Below the pieces are notes generated by a model that did no database searches, was not told where the DNA came from, and saw nothing but the letters and a program-made list of their open reading frames with translations. From positions 29,518,602 to 29,582,601 of the forward strand of contig JAUJPP010000003.1 in NCBI GenBank assembly GCA_030562195.1: DNA of 64,000 nucleotides. Reading direction: 5' to 3'. The DNA is from Nipponacmea schrenckii. Its lineage: Eukaryota; Mollusca; Gastropoda; Lottiidae. The first letter of the stretch is position 1. Every line of letters begins with the position of its first letter. Shown here one piece after another: positions 44,805 to 56,908 of this stretch. A program made the position numbers and the translations under genes.

Positions 44805-45902
44805 TTTTTTTTTTTTTTTTTTTTTTTGTAATTCTTGGATGAGTTTGCAGACAAACTGGTAAAAGGTGCAGAAATTCTAAATCTACAGTTGATCTTAGAA
44901 TGATTTCTATTATCAAATAAAACAAAACCGGAAGTTCTATCTCTGACAGGAAGTGAGAACCGGAAGTTGAGGTTTTTTTTGCTTTAGCAAGTTTATTTTC
45001 GGTTCGATTTTGACCGAATTTTCAGATTTGAAAACTTCAATGTATTTGTCAACTAACAATTATAGGTTTTATGCAATTAGGTTAAATATTTTACCCACGA
45101 TTTGCAATTCAATATTCAAGGGTCATCGGCAAAAATTTCAGACCGTGATTTCTCCTTTAATATAAATGGTAAAATTTTGAAACTTTACCAGTTGATAGGC
45201 GATATGATTATAATTTTTGAAAAAATGTGAAAAAAAAAATTCTACTTCCGGTTTAGCCTCAAATGACGTAATTACGTAACTTCCGGTCTATAACTGCTAG
45301 GTGAAAAGTGAAAACTGTTTTATAAATAACTTGTCAATAGTAATTGATTTGACCTAAATAATTAGGTCAAGCTGCCATATCGGCCGCTATTTTGAATTTT
45401 TGTTACAATTCTTAAATCCGAAATTCAGACACTACTGATAGACCGATTTTGATGAAATTTAGCACATAGATACAATGGATCATTATCTACCTTTTCTTGG
45501 AGACCGATTTTCAAATTTCGTATTTTCTTTCGAATTATTTAAATTTCGATTTTTTCAAAATTAGGTCACTTTAACGGCTACGGAAGGTGTGACCCACTTA
45601 ATCTATGACCTTGAAAATTAGGTCAAATAATATTCAATATATTGTCTACGAGTAGATATTTTTTAATTTGGCTTACTTAAAAAATTCATAGAGATAAGTG
45701 TACTTAAATACAGCAAAAATTGATAATTTTCATATTTTCGCCATCATTAACCGTTACGGAAGGTGTGACCTAATTATTTTATAACTTTGAAAACTAGGTC
45801 AAATGATATTCAATATATTGTCTAGACGTAGGTAATTGCAAATTTAGCCTACATAATATTTTAAGGCTCTCGAAATACGTTCATAATTGTAAGCAATTCT
45901 AG
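44805..45902 (+). mobile_element. Family A element (copy 3, headless)
   Basis: Poly-T, then an A body collinear with copy 2, ending AATTG-TAAG-CAATT and CTAG at 45899-45902. Confidence 0.85.
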
Positions 45903-47612
45903 TTACGTATTTCGACTTTGGCGAAAACGTATTGTAATCGTTCGGATTATTTTATTTGCAGTGCGTTCTTCGAACGCACTGCTTTGTTTTCGAAATGACT
46001 ATTTTTTTTTTGTCTCTTTCTGGTCACGCTCCCCAGCAATAACTGCAAATGTCTTACACAATCTGGCGTGATATTGTAACGTAATCTAGTGCTCGTTGTT
46101 GTTTAAATGTAAAATGACGCATTTTTGTTCTACCGGAAATGACGTAGAACGTCACAAATTTTATTTTTGTTTACTAACTCACGGCTCGTATTTTTATCCA
46201 ATCTGGTTCGGACTTTTTTTATTTACTACTTATAACTTAGATTTACATAATAGCAGTTTAAAAATTTTGAAATTTTTACTTTTGTTGCTGACTTTTGAAT
46301 TTTAAAATTTAACACTTTTTCTAACTTTTGCAATTTTGATTAGATCGAAATCAAAATTTGCAGTTAGATAAACATTTTTCTTGTCAAGAAAAATCTGTTT
46401 TCAAAATGTCGACATCACTTCCGGTTTCGGCGTCATACGTCGCTAAACTTCGAATTTTCACTTCCGGAATTCTAAAGATATTTGAATTTTTTTTTTTGCA
46501 ATTAGTTACTATTAACCCATAATGATTTTATAATTAACAAAAATTGAACCGGAAGTAACAGATCAGTCGCCATCATTAAACCACTTACTTTTGTAAAGTG
46601 AAAAATTGGGCCTTAGGGGTTTATCGGACAATTGTAATTTTGATGTCTATGAAATCTTCAATCGATTGCTAACAATTCTTAGGAAGCCGAATTTTGAATT
46701 TCGATTTAGCTTACCTTTCATTTCCGGTTCTTTTTTTTTCACTCAGTGCCTAATTTTCCAACGTTCATATATCGTGACCTTGACCTTTGGTGACCATGTG
46801 ACCTGCACAAAAGTTGTTGCCCTTGTCGAGATCTATCCATTGATGTCTTCATTTGTGTTTAGCAATGTCAACTTCCGGTTTTACAGCTATTTGAAAATTG
46901 CACTTTTTAACTTCGAAGAGCTCTGTCACGTGACCTAATTTACATACGTCAAAATTTCTTTTATGTCCTTATTACGCGTAATTTATTCTTTCCAATGGTG
47001 TATAACACTTTATATTTTGATCAAAATTGCGCTTTTTAATATTTGAATATTTTGTTCTTAGTTCTATATTAATTGTGCGTGATTTATGAAAAAGCACGTG
47101 TTTTTTTTAAATTTACGTCTTATTTTTTCACAAAAATTGGTAGATGAGTAGACAAAAAATTATCATTAAAGATTCCGATAAAACATTTCCGAAATTAGCC
47201 GGAAACGTCCGAAAATGACCAAAAAAATGTAGAAAATCATAGAAATCGGAATTTTCGGATTAAATTTTTGCATAAACTTGCAATTTTATATTCCACAGAA
47301 TCAGTACCATCAATATCTTCATTTTGTATGTATGCCGTATATGCAAATTCCTAACCGTTTGATCGTCATCTTGAAATATGCAAATTATTGGAAAAATACT
47401 ACTCGTCCGCCATTTTTAATCCTATTTTTTTCAGACTTGTTTTAAAATATAATTTGGATAATTATCTAGGTCCTCTAGTGGCATATTTTTCAATTTCAAA
47501 TTTGTCTTTGGACCAGGTCCTGCCAAAGTTTTTCAAAACTGACTTCCGTTTGAAAGTTCATAACTTTTGAACTCTACCATATGCATCCTTTTCATCTCAA
47601 AACAACATCACC

Positions 47613-47805
47613 AGAGAGGCACTGGACTGGAATCCCCAAGGGCATAGAAGACAAGGACGACCTTTACATAGCTTGAAAAGAATAAGACTGAAAGAGCTAG
47701 GAAGGATTGGCAAGACCTGGAATGAAGCAAAAAGAACAGCTCATAACACAGTGAGATGGAGAACGTCTGTAGCAGCCCTATTCTCCGCAAGGAACGAAGA
47801 GGACT
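47613..47805 (+). pseudogene. LINE RT C-terminal fragment inside family F (copy 3)
   Basis: Same segment as 40608-40800, open across TWNEAKRTAHNTVRWRTSVA and ALFSARNEED, then TAA. Confidence 0.65.
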
Positions 47806-48203
47806 AACTTACTAATATGCATCCTTTATTTTTCTGCAAAATCATCTTCATTTGCTAAAGGTTCATATGATACCTTGATTTCTAATTTTAGTAAAGAACA
47901 TTTGGATTAATAGGGATCCAAAAATTGGTAATTTGCATATTTCTCGTATCTTCAGATGGTTCATATCTCATGAACAAGACTCTTGGCAACATTCTAATTG
48001 ACATTATGATGTGATTTTCATCAGCTTCTATCTTTATTTTAGCTATAGACCGAAAAACTGATGAAAATACGCCTAGTAGAAAATAAGCGATTTTAACATT
48101 CATATTTTTTTATATTTAGTTCTATTTAACTTAAAAACAAAATTCGAACAGATTTATAATGTGCAAATTCCCAGCTTTCAAGCAATATATAAATCAATAT
48201 GTA

Positions 48204-50361
48204 ATGGAAGAAAGTCTATTGGACAAAGGCCTTAAATTCATACCCACGGCAGTGCCTTCATCGATTGACAAAATTTTAGATGCCACTTGCAAATTCGAAC
48301 GATTAATAAAATTGGCCTATTTTTACAGAAAAACCCTCGGTAGAGGTACCCGGAAGAAATTTGTGGAAAAATCTGAGTGGACTCCACCAGATGCCCTAAT
48401 ACATACCGATATTTTAGAAATTTGCGATAACATACGATTTGAAACCTCTCTCTTACCATTGGTAAAAGTAAATAGTAACCTAACGCGCGCTGAAAGGACC
48501 ATTTTAACCAACCTAAAGAATGATAAAAGTATCATCATACGGAAAAGTGATTTTTAAACCGCGAAGATTATATCAAAGAAGTTGAAAATCAATTAAACAA
48601 ACGCGAACATTACCAAATTTTAGATGCTCCGATTTTTAGAGAAACCGGCAGTATGATCAATGACATTTTAAAGAAATTATTGAATGACAAAATTATTTCA
48701 GATAAACAATACGATTACCTTTCGGCAAATTCCACGGCACGTCAACGGCATATTTATACACTCCCGAAGATACATAAGAACCCGGAAACAGAATGGTTTT
48801 TACCAAACATTGTACCTAAGGGTCGACCAATTATTTCAGACTGCTCCAGCGAATCTTATCGAGTTTCGGAATACATAGACCATTTTTTGTTACCTTTAGC
48901 GTGCCAACACCCATCTTATCTAAAGACACATCCGATTTCGTTGCAAAAATAAAGAATTTAGAAATCCCGGAAAATGCTTTCTTCATATCAATGGACGTTA
49001 GTAGCATGTATACCAATATTGACAACGAAGCCGGTTTGAACGCTGTAAAAAAATGCTTTGAGAGAACTCCCGATCCAAAACGACCTGATTCTGAAATTCT
49101 TCAATTACTCGAAATTTGTTTAAAACGGAATGATTTTTATTTTAACGGTAAGGTTTATCTTCAGACTTCAGGAACAGCAATGGGTAAGCGATTTGCCCCA
49201 AGTTATGCCAATATTTTCATGGCAGAATGGGAACGTGAAATTGAATTGATCTCTCCTTTTAAACCACTTTTCTACGGACGCTTTTTAGATGACATATTTT
49301 TAATTTGGCAACACACTATCCAGGAATTCTGGCAATACTTCGAAATTTTAAATAGCCATCACCCATCAATCAAATTAACAGAAAATATAAGTGATAATAG
49401 CATGGACTTTCTCGACACAACAGTATTCAAAGGACCGGATTTTAATGAAACTAGGAAGGCTGATATCAAAGTATTTTTCAAACCTACCGATACCCACCAA
49501 AAGCTCTTTTCATCCTAAGCATACATTTTCAGGCATAATTAAATCGCAAGTTCTACGGTTCCGTAGAATTTGCACCAGAACAGAGGATTTTAATGATGCG
49601 TGCCAATTAGTCTTTAAGAAATTGCGAGAGCGGGGATATTCAAAACGATATCTCCGCAGCATTAAAAGCAAAACTCTTTCAGAAATTGAGAACCGGAATA
49701 CAATCCTCGTTCCGGTAAACTCTAATCAATCTTTCGGATCACGGCCGTGCAGATCTACAAGATGTAGAACCTGCGAGCATATTTTAACAACCAATTCCTT
49801 CTCTAATAAACATAACGGTAAACAATTCGCGATTAACGGCTTACTTTCTTGTACCACTACTAATATTATTTACCTAATTTCATGCGACAAATGCCATTTA
49901 CAGTACGTAGGCGAAACTCAAAACTCTTTGAGAGAAAGAATTAACGGTCATCGGTTCGACATCTCCCATCACCTGGATAAACCTATTGGGAACCATTTCA
50001 ATTCCGTCAACCATTCCTTAGCAGATATGAAAGTGACACCCATTGAAAAGTCATCACAGAAGAAGACACCAACCCTAAGAGTACAAGACTATACAGGGAG
50101 AGCTTTTGGATGAATCAACTAAAAACCATTTCACCCTCTGGATTAAATATACAGTTTGATTCTCAAATAATCCCATTTGTTGCTCCATTCAATAACATTT
50201 CTTGCCAAGCATCCCGAATCATCAAAAGATACTATACCGAATTACAAAATAAATTTCCCACTGTTTTTTACAAAAAATTAGTCATAGCATATTCAAAAAA
50301 TAAAAATCTACAAGATATACTTGTTCGTGGTAGACTTGACTCTATCGATAATGTAGAATGA
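48204..50361 (+). pseudogene. Penelope-like reverse transcriptase with GIY-YIG endonuclease, frameshifted
   Basis: PLE proteins join an RT related to telomerase with a C-terminal GIY-YIG nuclease that nicks the target. The order here is ESLLDKGLKFIPT near the truncated start, then NDKSIIIRKSD followed by a frameshift at a T-run (48551-48556). KGRPIISDCSSESYRVSEYI follows, then a shift near 48905. SMDVSSMYTNI (catalytic Asp), TSGTAMGKRFAPSYANIFMA and FLDDIFLIW (catalytic Asp-Asp) come next. After another shift near 49500 there is a CRSTRCRTC linker and the nuclease core NIIYLISC ... LQYVGETQNSLRERINGH. The C-terminal segment (50110-50361) is in a third frame. At least four breaks make it inactive. 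The EN-positive architecture and CxxC linker fit the Neptune/Poseidon-type groups; the subgroup is not certain. Confidence 0.85.
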
Positions 50362-50735
50362 TCCCACAGAACTTAATGTTCTCATTTTATCAACTATCAT
50401 TGTACTTTATAATATATAACAGTATGAACGACTTTATTTTCTATAGTTGTAGCCATTAATAAATTTTCTTCGTTATTCCAGAAATTTGAAGCTGTCCTTT
50501 TTGATCCTGTACTTTCAATTAAAAATTTTTTAATAATGTTTCAAGTATTTCCCTAATGTAAATTATAGTTTTATGAATTTCTTTATTAGGTCCAAGAAGT
50601 TTTATATGATAACGTTATGATTTTGTTTTACTTAATTCATTACACATAACCACACAATTATTGTAAACATAACTTTAACCCTGTGCCAGTGCCTTATATT
50701 GAATAGTAACTTGTTACTTTTCAATCACCCTAATC
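48204..50735 (+). mobile_element. Penelope-like element (5'-truncated) with 10-bp target duplication
   Basis: Flanked by TCAATATGTA at 48194-48203 and 50736-50745. F copy 1 holds the uninterrupted sequence (ATCAATATGTATAAATAAA at about 34801). The insert is 2532 bp and starts within the RT N-terminal region, so it is 5'-truncated. The 3' region after the last ORF is about 370 bp and AT-rich. Confidence 0.9.
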
Positions 50736-52572
50736 TCAATATGTATAAATAAAATTGCGAAAAGTTTAAGAATAAAATTACACTCTAATTAAACAGATAT
50801 AAATGAAACAGGTCATAAAGTCTGATTGTGTTAATTTCTTATCTTTTGGTCAAGACACACATTTTGACATTTCCAGTTAAAGTATCACAACCAATCAAAA
50901 CAAGTCATTAGACTTTGTGGGCGTGGTTAAGCCCAGATATTTTACATCACTGTGTGTATTTTTCTTTCAATCGAAATAGGGTCTCGGAGGATCAGTCAAT
51001 ATGTGTTATTTTGATGGACATGTATATAGAATCTATAACCGATTGCCGAAATTTATATGGAAACTGATTTTTGAATTTTTAATTTGATTTTGATTTAATT
51101 ACGATTAAAAATTATAAAAACTTCGAAGATGTATATTGTGACGTTGACCTTTGGCGATCTTTATATCTGTACATATGTGATAGTTCTATCCAATGACATA
51201 TTAAGCTTTATAGCAAAATGTAAACTTTCGGTTTATCGGCATTTAAAAATTGCGATTTTTTCCTTTAAAACGGTCAATTCACAAATTTTCCAGTTGAAGT
51301 TTCCAAAACAAGTCAATGGACTTTGTAGGCGTGGTTAAGCCCAGATATTTTTTTACATCACAAACCTTAATGATTGCCAGTCTATAAACAAACTCAAATG
51401 TCACGTGTTAAATCATGAATAAATCATCTCTCCCAATAATCGCAAAATCAATCTACATTCTATCCTTAAATGACAGCCAGGAGACCAACAAATTCTAAAT
51501 AGCTCGAAAGCTGCAGAACTGTTTCAAACAGGTCTACTTATTGTTTCCAATGGTGTATAACACTTGATATTTGATCAAAATTGCACGTTTTAAATTTGCA
51601 AACTTCGTAATTTCTTCTATACTAACTGTGTGTATTTTTCTTTAAATCGAAATAGGGTCTCGGAAGATAATTCAATTTGTGTTATTTTGATGTACATGTA
51701 TATAGAATCTATTGCCGAAATATATATGGAAACCGATTTTTGAATTGTTATTTTGATTTTGATTTTTTTACGATTAAAAATTAATCCAGTTAAAATGATT
51801 CAAAGATATTATATATCTTAAATAAAAGGAATGATTATTCATTTCTCGTTGTGGGCGATGTATGATATGGAATATTTGGAAGGAAATGACAACCTTTAGA
51901 ATTCTAAATGATATTCTCTTAAGCAAAAATAATGTACAGTTGAGAGGACTAGTGGTATAGGGGACGGAACTCTATAAAATACACTCTTAAAGATGTAAAG
52001 CCGCGCTGTTAATTTGATGGCTCTATGTTATACCATGGCAACTTGCCACAAATTGCAGGATCTAATGTTCCTACTACACCTAAATTAAGATTGATAAATA
52101 AATAAATAAACAAATTAAAAGTATCAACGATCTGGAAAGTTAATTTAATCCGAGATCAATTTATAATCTCAAATAAGGTGTTATGTCCCTTAGACCACAA
52201 ATTAGTTTTTTCGACGTTTTGTTTTACACACTAATTAAATAGATATAAATGTTACAAGAAGAGTTAAGAAGATAATGTAACAGGTCATAAAGTCAAATTG
52301 TGTTAATTTCTTATGTTTGGTCAAGACAAATTTTGACATTTCCAGTTTAAGTATCACAACCAATCAAAACAAGTCATTATACTGAGTAGGCGTGGTTACG
52401 TTCTATTTTAAATGACAGCCAGGAGATATAACAAATTCTAAATATCTCGGAAGCTGCACTATTGTTACAAACAGGTCTAGTTATTATTATGGAATTGGAT
52501 ATTATAAATGCAACGTTTCACCCATGCAATAGAAGGGACGCGCACTGCCTTGGTACCGTCTAACGGTTCTAG

Positions 52573-53703
52573 TTTTTTTTACGTATTTCGACTTTGGCGA
52601 AAACGTATTGTAATCGTTCGGATTATTACGTATTTCGACTTTGTCGAAAACGTATTGTAATCGTTCGGATTATTTTATTTTTTTTTTTTTTTTTTTCGTA
52701 TTTCGACTTTGGCGAAAACGTATTGTAATCGTTCGGATTATTACGTATTTCGACTTCGGCGAAAACGTATTGTAATCGTTCGGATTATTACGTATTTCGA
52801 CTTTGTCGAAAACGTATTGTAATCGTTCGGATTATTTTATTTTTTTTTTTTTTTTTTTTTTTTTGTAATTCTTGGATGAGTTTGCAGACAAACTGGTAAA
52901 AGGTGCAGAAATTCTAAATCTACAGTTGATCTTAGAATGATTTCTATTATCAAATAAAACAAAACCGGAAGTTCTATCTCTGACAGGAAGTGAGAACCGG
53001 AAGTTCAGGTTTTTTTGCTTTAGCAAGTTTATTTTCAGTTCGATTTTGACCGGATTTTCAGATTTGAAAACTTCAATGTATTTGTCAACTAACAATTATA
53101 GGTTTTATGCAATTAGGCTAAATATTTTACCCACGATTTGCAATTCAATATTCAAGGGTCATCGGCAAAAATTTCAGACCGTGATTTCTCCTTTAATATA
53201 AATGGTAAAATTTTGAAACTTTACCAGTTGATAGGCGATATGTTTATAATTTTTGAAAAAATGTGAAAATAAAAATTCCACTTCCGGTTTAGCCTCAAAT
53301 GACGTAATTACGTAACTTCCGGTCTATAACTGCTAGGTGAAAAGTGAAAACTGTTTTATAAATAACTTGTCAATAGTAATTGATTTGACCTAAATAATTA
53401 GGTCAAGCTGCCATATCGGCCGCCATTTTGAATTTTCGTTACAATTCTTAAATCCGAAATTCAGACACTACTGATAGACCGATTTTGATGAAATTTAGCA
53501 CATAGATACAATGGATCATTATCTACCTTTTCTTGGAGACCGATTTTCGAATTTCGTATTTTCTTTCGAATTATTTAAATTTCGATTTTTTCAAAATTAG
53601 GTCACTTTAACGGGTACGGAAGGTGTGACCCACTTAATCTATGACCTTGAAAATTAGGTCAAATAATATTCAATATATTGTCTACAAGTAGATATTTTTT
53701 AAT
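52573..53703 (+). mobile_element. Family A element (copy 4), five stacked heads, cut by gap
   Basis: Five ACGT-type heads span 52579-52840. A poly-T (about 52672-52696) splits them into groups of two and three; one unit has TTCGGC in place of TTTGGC. A second poly-T and a body collinear with copy 2 follow, to the gap at 53704. Confidence 0.85.
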
Positions 53704-54203
53704 NNNNNNNNNNNNNNNNNNNNNNNNNNNNNNNNNNNNNNNNNNNNNNNNNNNNNNNNNNNNNNNNNNNNNNNNNNNNNNNNNNNNNNNNNNNNNNNNN
53801 NNNNNNNNNNNNNNNNNNNNNNNNNNNNNNNNNNNNNNNNNNNNNNNNNNNNNNNNNNNNNNNNNNNNNNNNNNNNNNNNNNNNNNNNNNNNNNNNNNNN
53901 NNNNNNNNNNNNNNNNNNNNNNNNNNNNNNNNNNNNNNNNNNNNNNNNNNNNNNNNNNNNNNNNNNNNNNNNNNNNNNNNNNNNNNNNNNNNNNNNNNNN
54001 NNNNNNNNNNNNNNNNNNNNNNNNNNNNNNNNNNNNNNNNNNNNNNNNNNNNNNNNNNNNNNNNNNNNNNNNNNNNNNNNNNNNNNNNNNNNNNNNNNNN
54101 NNNNNNNNNNNNNNNNNNNNNNNNNNNNNNNNNNNNNNNNNNNNNNNNNNNNNNNNNNNNNNNNNNNNNNNNNNNNNNNNNNNNNNNNNNNNNNNNNNNN
54201 NNN
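53704..54203. other. Assembly gap (500 N)
   Basis: Fixed-size placeholder inside family A copy 4. Element orientation flips on the far side. Confidence 0.99.
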
Positions 54204-55051
54204 AGCGTACTATAGTACGGGTCCTTAGTTACCAACTGTTGTTATGTTGTTAGGTATAAATGCGCAGGTAGGAAGTTTCACAGGTAATTAACTTCTATTG
54301 ATCGATCAAACACGTGTACCATTATACTGTATTATTATTGATTGTCACATCTGTGAATATTTGTCACGTAACCTGAAATGTAAAATGGAGAATTTATTAT
54401 TAAATATTTTACACACTCACCTTTCTAAACAGAATCTTAAACTGTTATGGATAACCGTGGAAACTCGGAGGGAGTTAGAAGCCGAGTCACCTTATGGTAT
54501 TGTAAACTAACCGACATATTTAACAAGTGTTGGATATATAGCTATAAAATCTATAATAGCAGTTAGTGCAGTTTTTGTTTAAAGTTATCGATTTAGGCAA
54601 TTATAATACTGTTAAAATTAAATATAGATATTACATACCTGGATTGGATTATAGTCAAATATAATTTTGTTTATCTCTTGTCCAAAGAATATTAAAACGA
54701 GAGTAGACCTAATACTAGAAACTAAACTGTACATTAACTCGTCCCACTTCAAAATGAATTCAATGAGGCAACAGGTGGAAATTCAAACTACTGCGAACAA
54801 AGAAAGACAGGACAAAAGAAGTCATTATTTAAGCTATGTTCTCCCTTTGAATGAATATTATTTTCAAACTGTATTCGCCCTTATGACCTGGAAGATGTTT
54901 CTCACCTTTATATTTAGCCCATGGAAAACCGGGAAGTTTAGTTAGAGATTTTTGAATGTCTCCTGATCCGAAATAAGTTGTAGGGGAGTGAATGTTTATT
55001 AAAGACATTTTTTGGTTATTTAAAAGGGAGGGCGGGTGGGCAAATAGTAGT
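54204..55051. other. Spacer without recognised genes
   Basis: Apparently unique DNA. The palindrome GTACTATAGTAC is at 54208-54219. ORFs of 70 and 92 codons (54298-54510, 54667-54945) have no recognisable domain and no splice context. Confidence 0.35.
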
Positions 55052-55130
55052 AATAGAACTTACAGATATCCGGTAGCTCGGAGCGGAGCGGAGCGAAGCG
55101 GAGGGGTGCCGGATATCTGTAAGTTCTATT
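55052..55130. repeat. Perfect 22-bp inverted repeat with G-rich loop
   Basis: The arms are 55052-55073 and 55109-55130 (AATAGAACTTACAGATATCC plus GG, and its reverse complement). The 35-nt loop is mostly GGAGC/GCGGA repeats. It lies immediately outside the truncated end of the minus-strand B copy. Confidence 0.9.
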
Positions 55131-55137
55131 TCTACTT

Positions 55138-56904
55138 TGTTGCATAATTATAAGAGATAAAATTTAAAATTCTAAAGGTTGTAATTTCGTTCCAAATATT
55201 CAATATTTACATCACCCACAACAGGAAAAACATATATAACAACTTTGAATCATTTTAAAGATTAAACTAAAAAATAATTTCAGATCGCTGAAACTTATAT
55301 CTTGTAGGTCGCCCAAATGCAACACATTAATCAGATTGTTTTATAGGGAAAATTCGCAATTTTCAAATGGCGATAAAAGCGGAAGTATACATCTTACAAT
55401 AAAGCTTTATATATCATTGGATAAAACTTCCCGAGAGCTATCATATTTGTACAGTCAAAAATTCGTCAAAGGTCAACGTCACAATATACGACCCTTCAAA
55501 GTTTTTAAAAATTTTAATCGTTAAAATCTCAAAATCAAATTCAAAATTCAAAAATCGGTTTCCATATATATTTCGGCAATCGGTTATAGATTCTATATAC
55601 ATCAAAATAACACAAATCGAATTATCCCCTGAGACTCTATTTCGATTTAAAGAAAAACACGCACAATTAGTATAGAAGAAATTACAGAATTTTGAAATTT
55701 TTAAACGCGCAATTTTGATAAAAATACCAAGTGTGATATATTAATGGAAAGATGACATTAAACGTAAAAGGAATATGTAAAAAATTCTGTCCTATGTAAA
55801 TTAGGTCACGTGATAGAGCTCTTTAAAGGTAAAATTTGTGATTTTCAATTGGCTGCAAAACCGGAAGTAAACATCAGACAACAAAAGTGAACATACAATT
55901 GGGTAGATATAATCAAGGGCAATAACTTTTGTTCAGATCAAAAGGTCACCGAAGGTCAAGGTCGCGAAATATGACCTTTTAAATTTTTGACAATTACTGG
56001 AAAATTTCAACCGGAAATAAAAGAAAAGCAAAAGCGGAATTGAAAAATCCCTTCCCATACTTTTTTGCGCAATCGTTGAATGTTTTTAGAAAATCTAAAA
56101 TTATGGAAATTAGATTTAACCCTGAGGCCCCATTTTGAGTTTTACAAAAGTTAGTCATATCAACATGGCGGCTGATCCGTTACTTCCGGTTCGGATTTTT
56201 TTAATTTAGCATCATTTAATAGACAATTGTAGCTAATTGCAAAATAAATTTTTTAAATATCTTCTATATTTCGGAAGTGCAAAATTCAACTTTAAAAGCA
56301 AATAACTTCAAAACCGGAAGTGATATCGAAATTTTGAAAATTAATTATAGTTTGCAATCAAAATGTTTATATATCTGTAAATTTTCAGATCGATCGAAAT
56401 AAAATTGTAGAAGTTGAGAAAACCGCAAAAATTAAAATTAAAAAAGTCAGCGACAAAGTTCAAACTTCTAAAAGTTTGAAAAAGCTATCTTGTAAAGAAA
56501 GATATATAGTAATAAATAAAAAAAAAAACGCTATCAAAATTGATTAAAAACTAGCGTCGTAAATGAGAAAAAACCTAAAGTTAAACATAGGCCCCTACGT
56601 CATTTCCGGTTGGACAAAATGGCGTCAAAATACATTCATGTAGTTTAGTTTCGCGGGTTTTGCGGGAGAAATGTTAACAGTTTTTATGTGGCATTTGTAG
56701 TTTTGGCTGGGCGCGATGGGAAGGATTCGAAAAAAAAATAAAAAAAAAAAAAAACATTTCGAAAACAAAGCAGTGCGTTCGAAGAACGCACTGCAAAAAA
56801 CATTTCGAAAACAAAGCAGTGCGTTCGAAGAACGCACTGCAAAAAAAAAAGAAAAAAAAGAGACATTTCGAAAACAAACTGGGACTTTGCGGTAGCAAAG
56901 TCCC
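55138..56904 (-). mobile_element. Family B element (copy 4, minus strand, 3'-truncated) with three stacked heads
   Basis: The body starts at the point matching 18523 in B copy 1, so about 600 bp of the 3' end, including the CTAG, is missing. Outward of the body are a poly-A, GCAGTGCGTTC hairpins at 56770-56794 and 56816-56840, and then a D-type head, GGGACTTTGC/GCAAAGTCCC, at 56881-56904. Confidence 0.8.
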
Positions 56905-56908
56905 ACAA

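Larger units (their letters stand above)
45903..52572 (+). mobile_element. Family F element (copy 3) with two heads, carrying a Penelope-like insertion
   Basis: One ACGT-type head (45903-45949) and one GCAGTGCGTTC hairpin (45958-45982) precede the F body. Excluding the insert 48204-50735 plus one duplicated target, it is collinear with F copies 1 and 2. It ends ACCGT-CTA-ACGGT and CTAG at 52569-52572. Confidence 0.85.

Noticed and set aside
46606..46938. 110-codon plus-strand ORF in family F
   Set aside because: Disrupted in the other F copies and crosses the GTGACCTTGACC motif block. Treated as chance.
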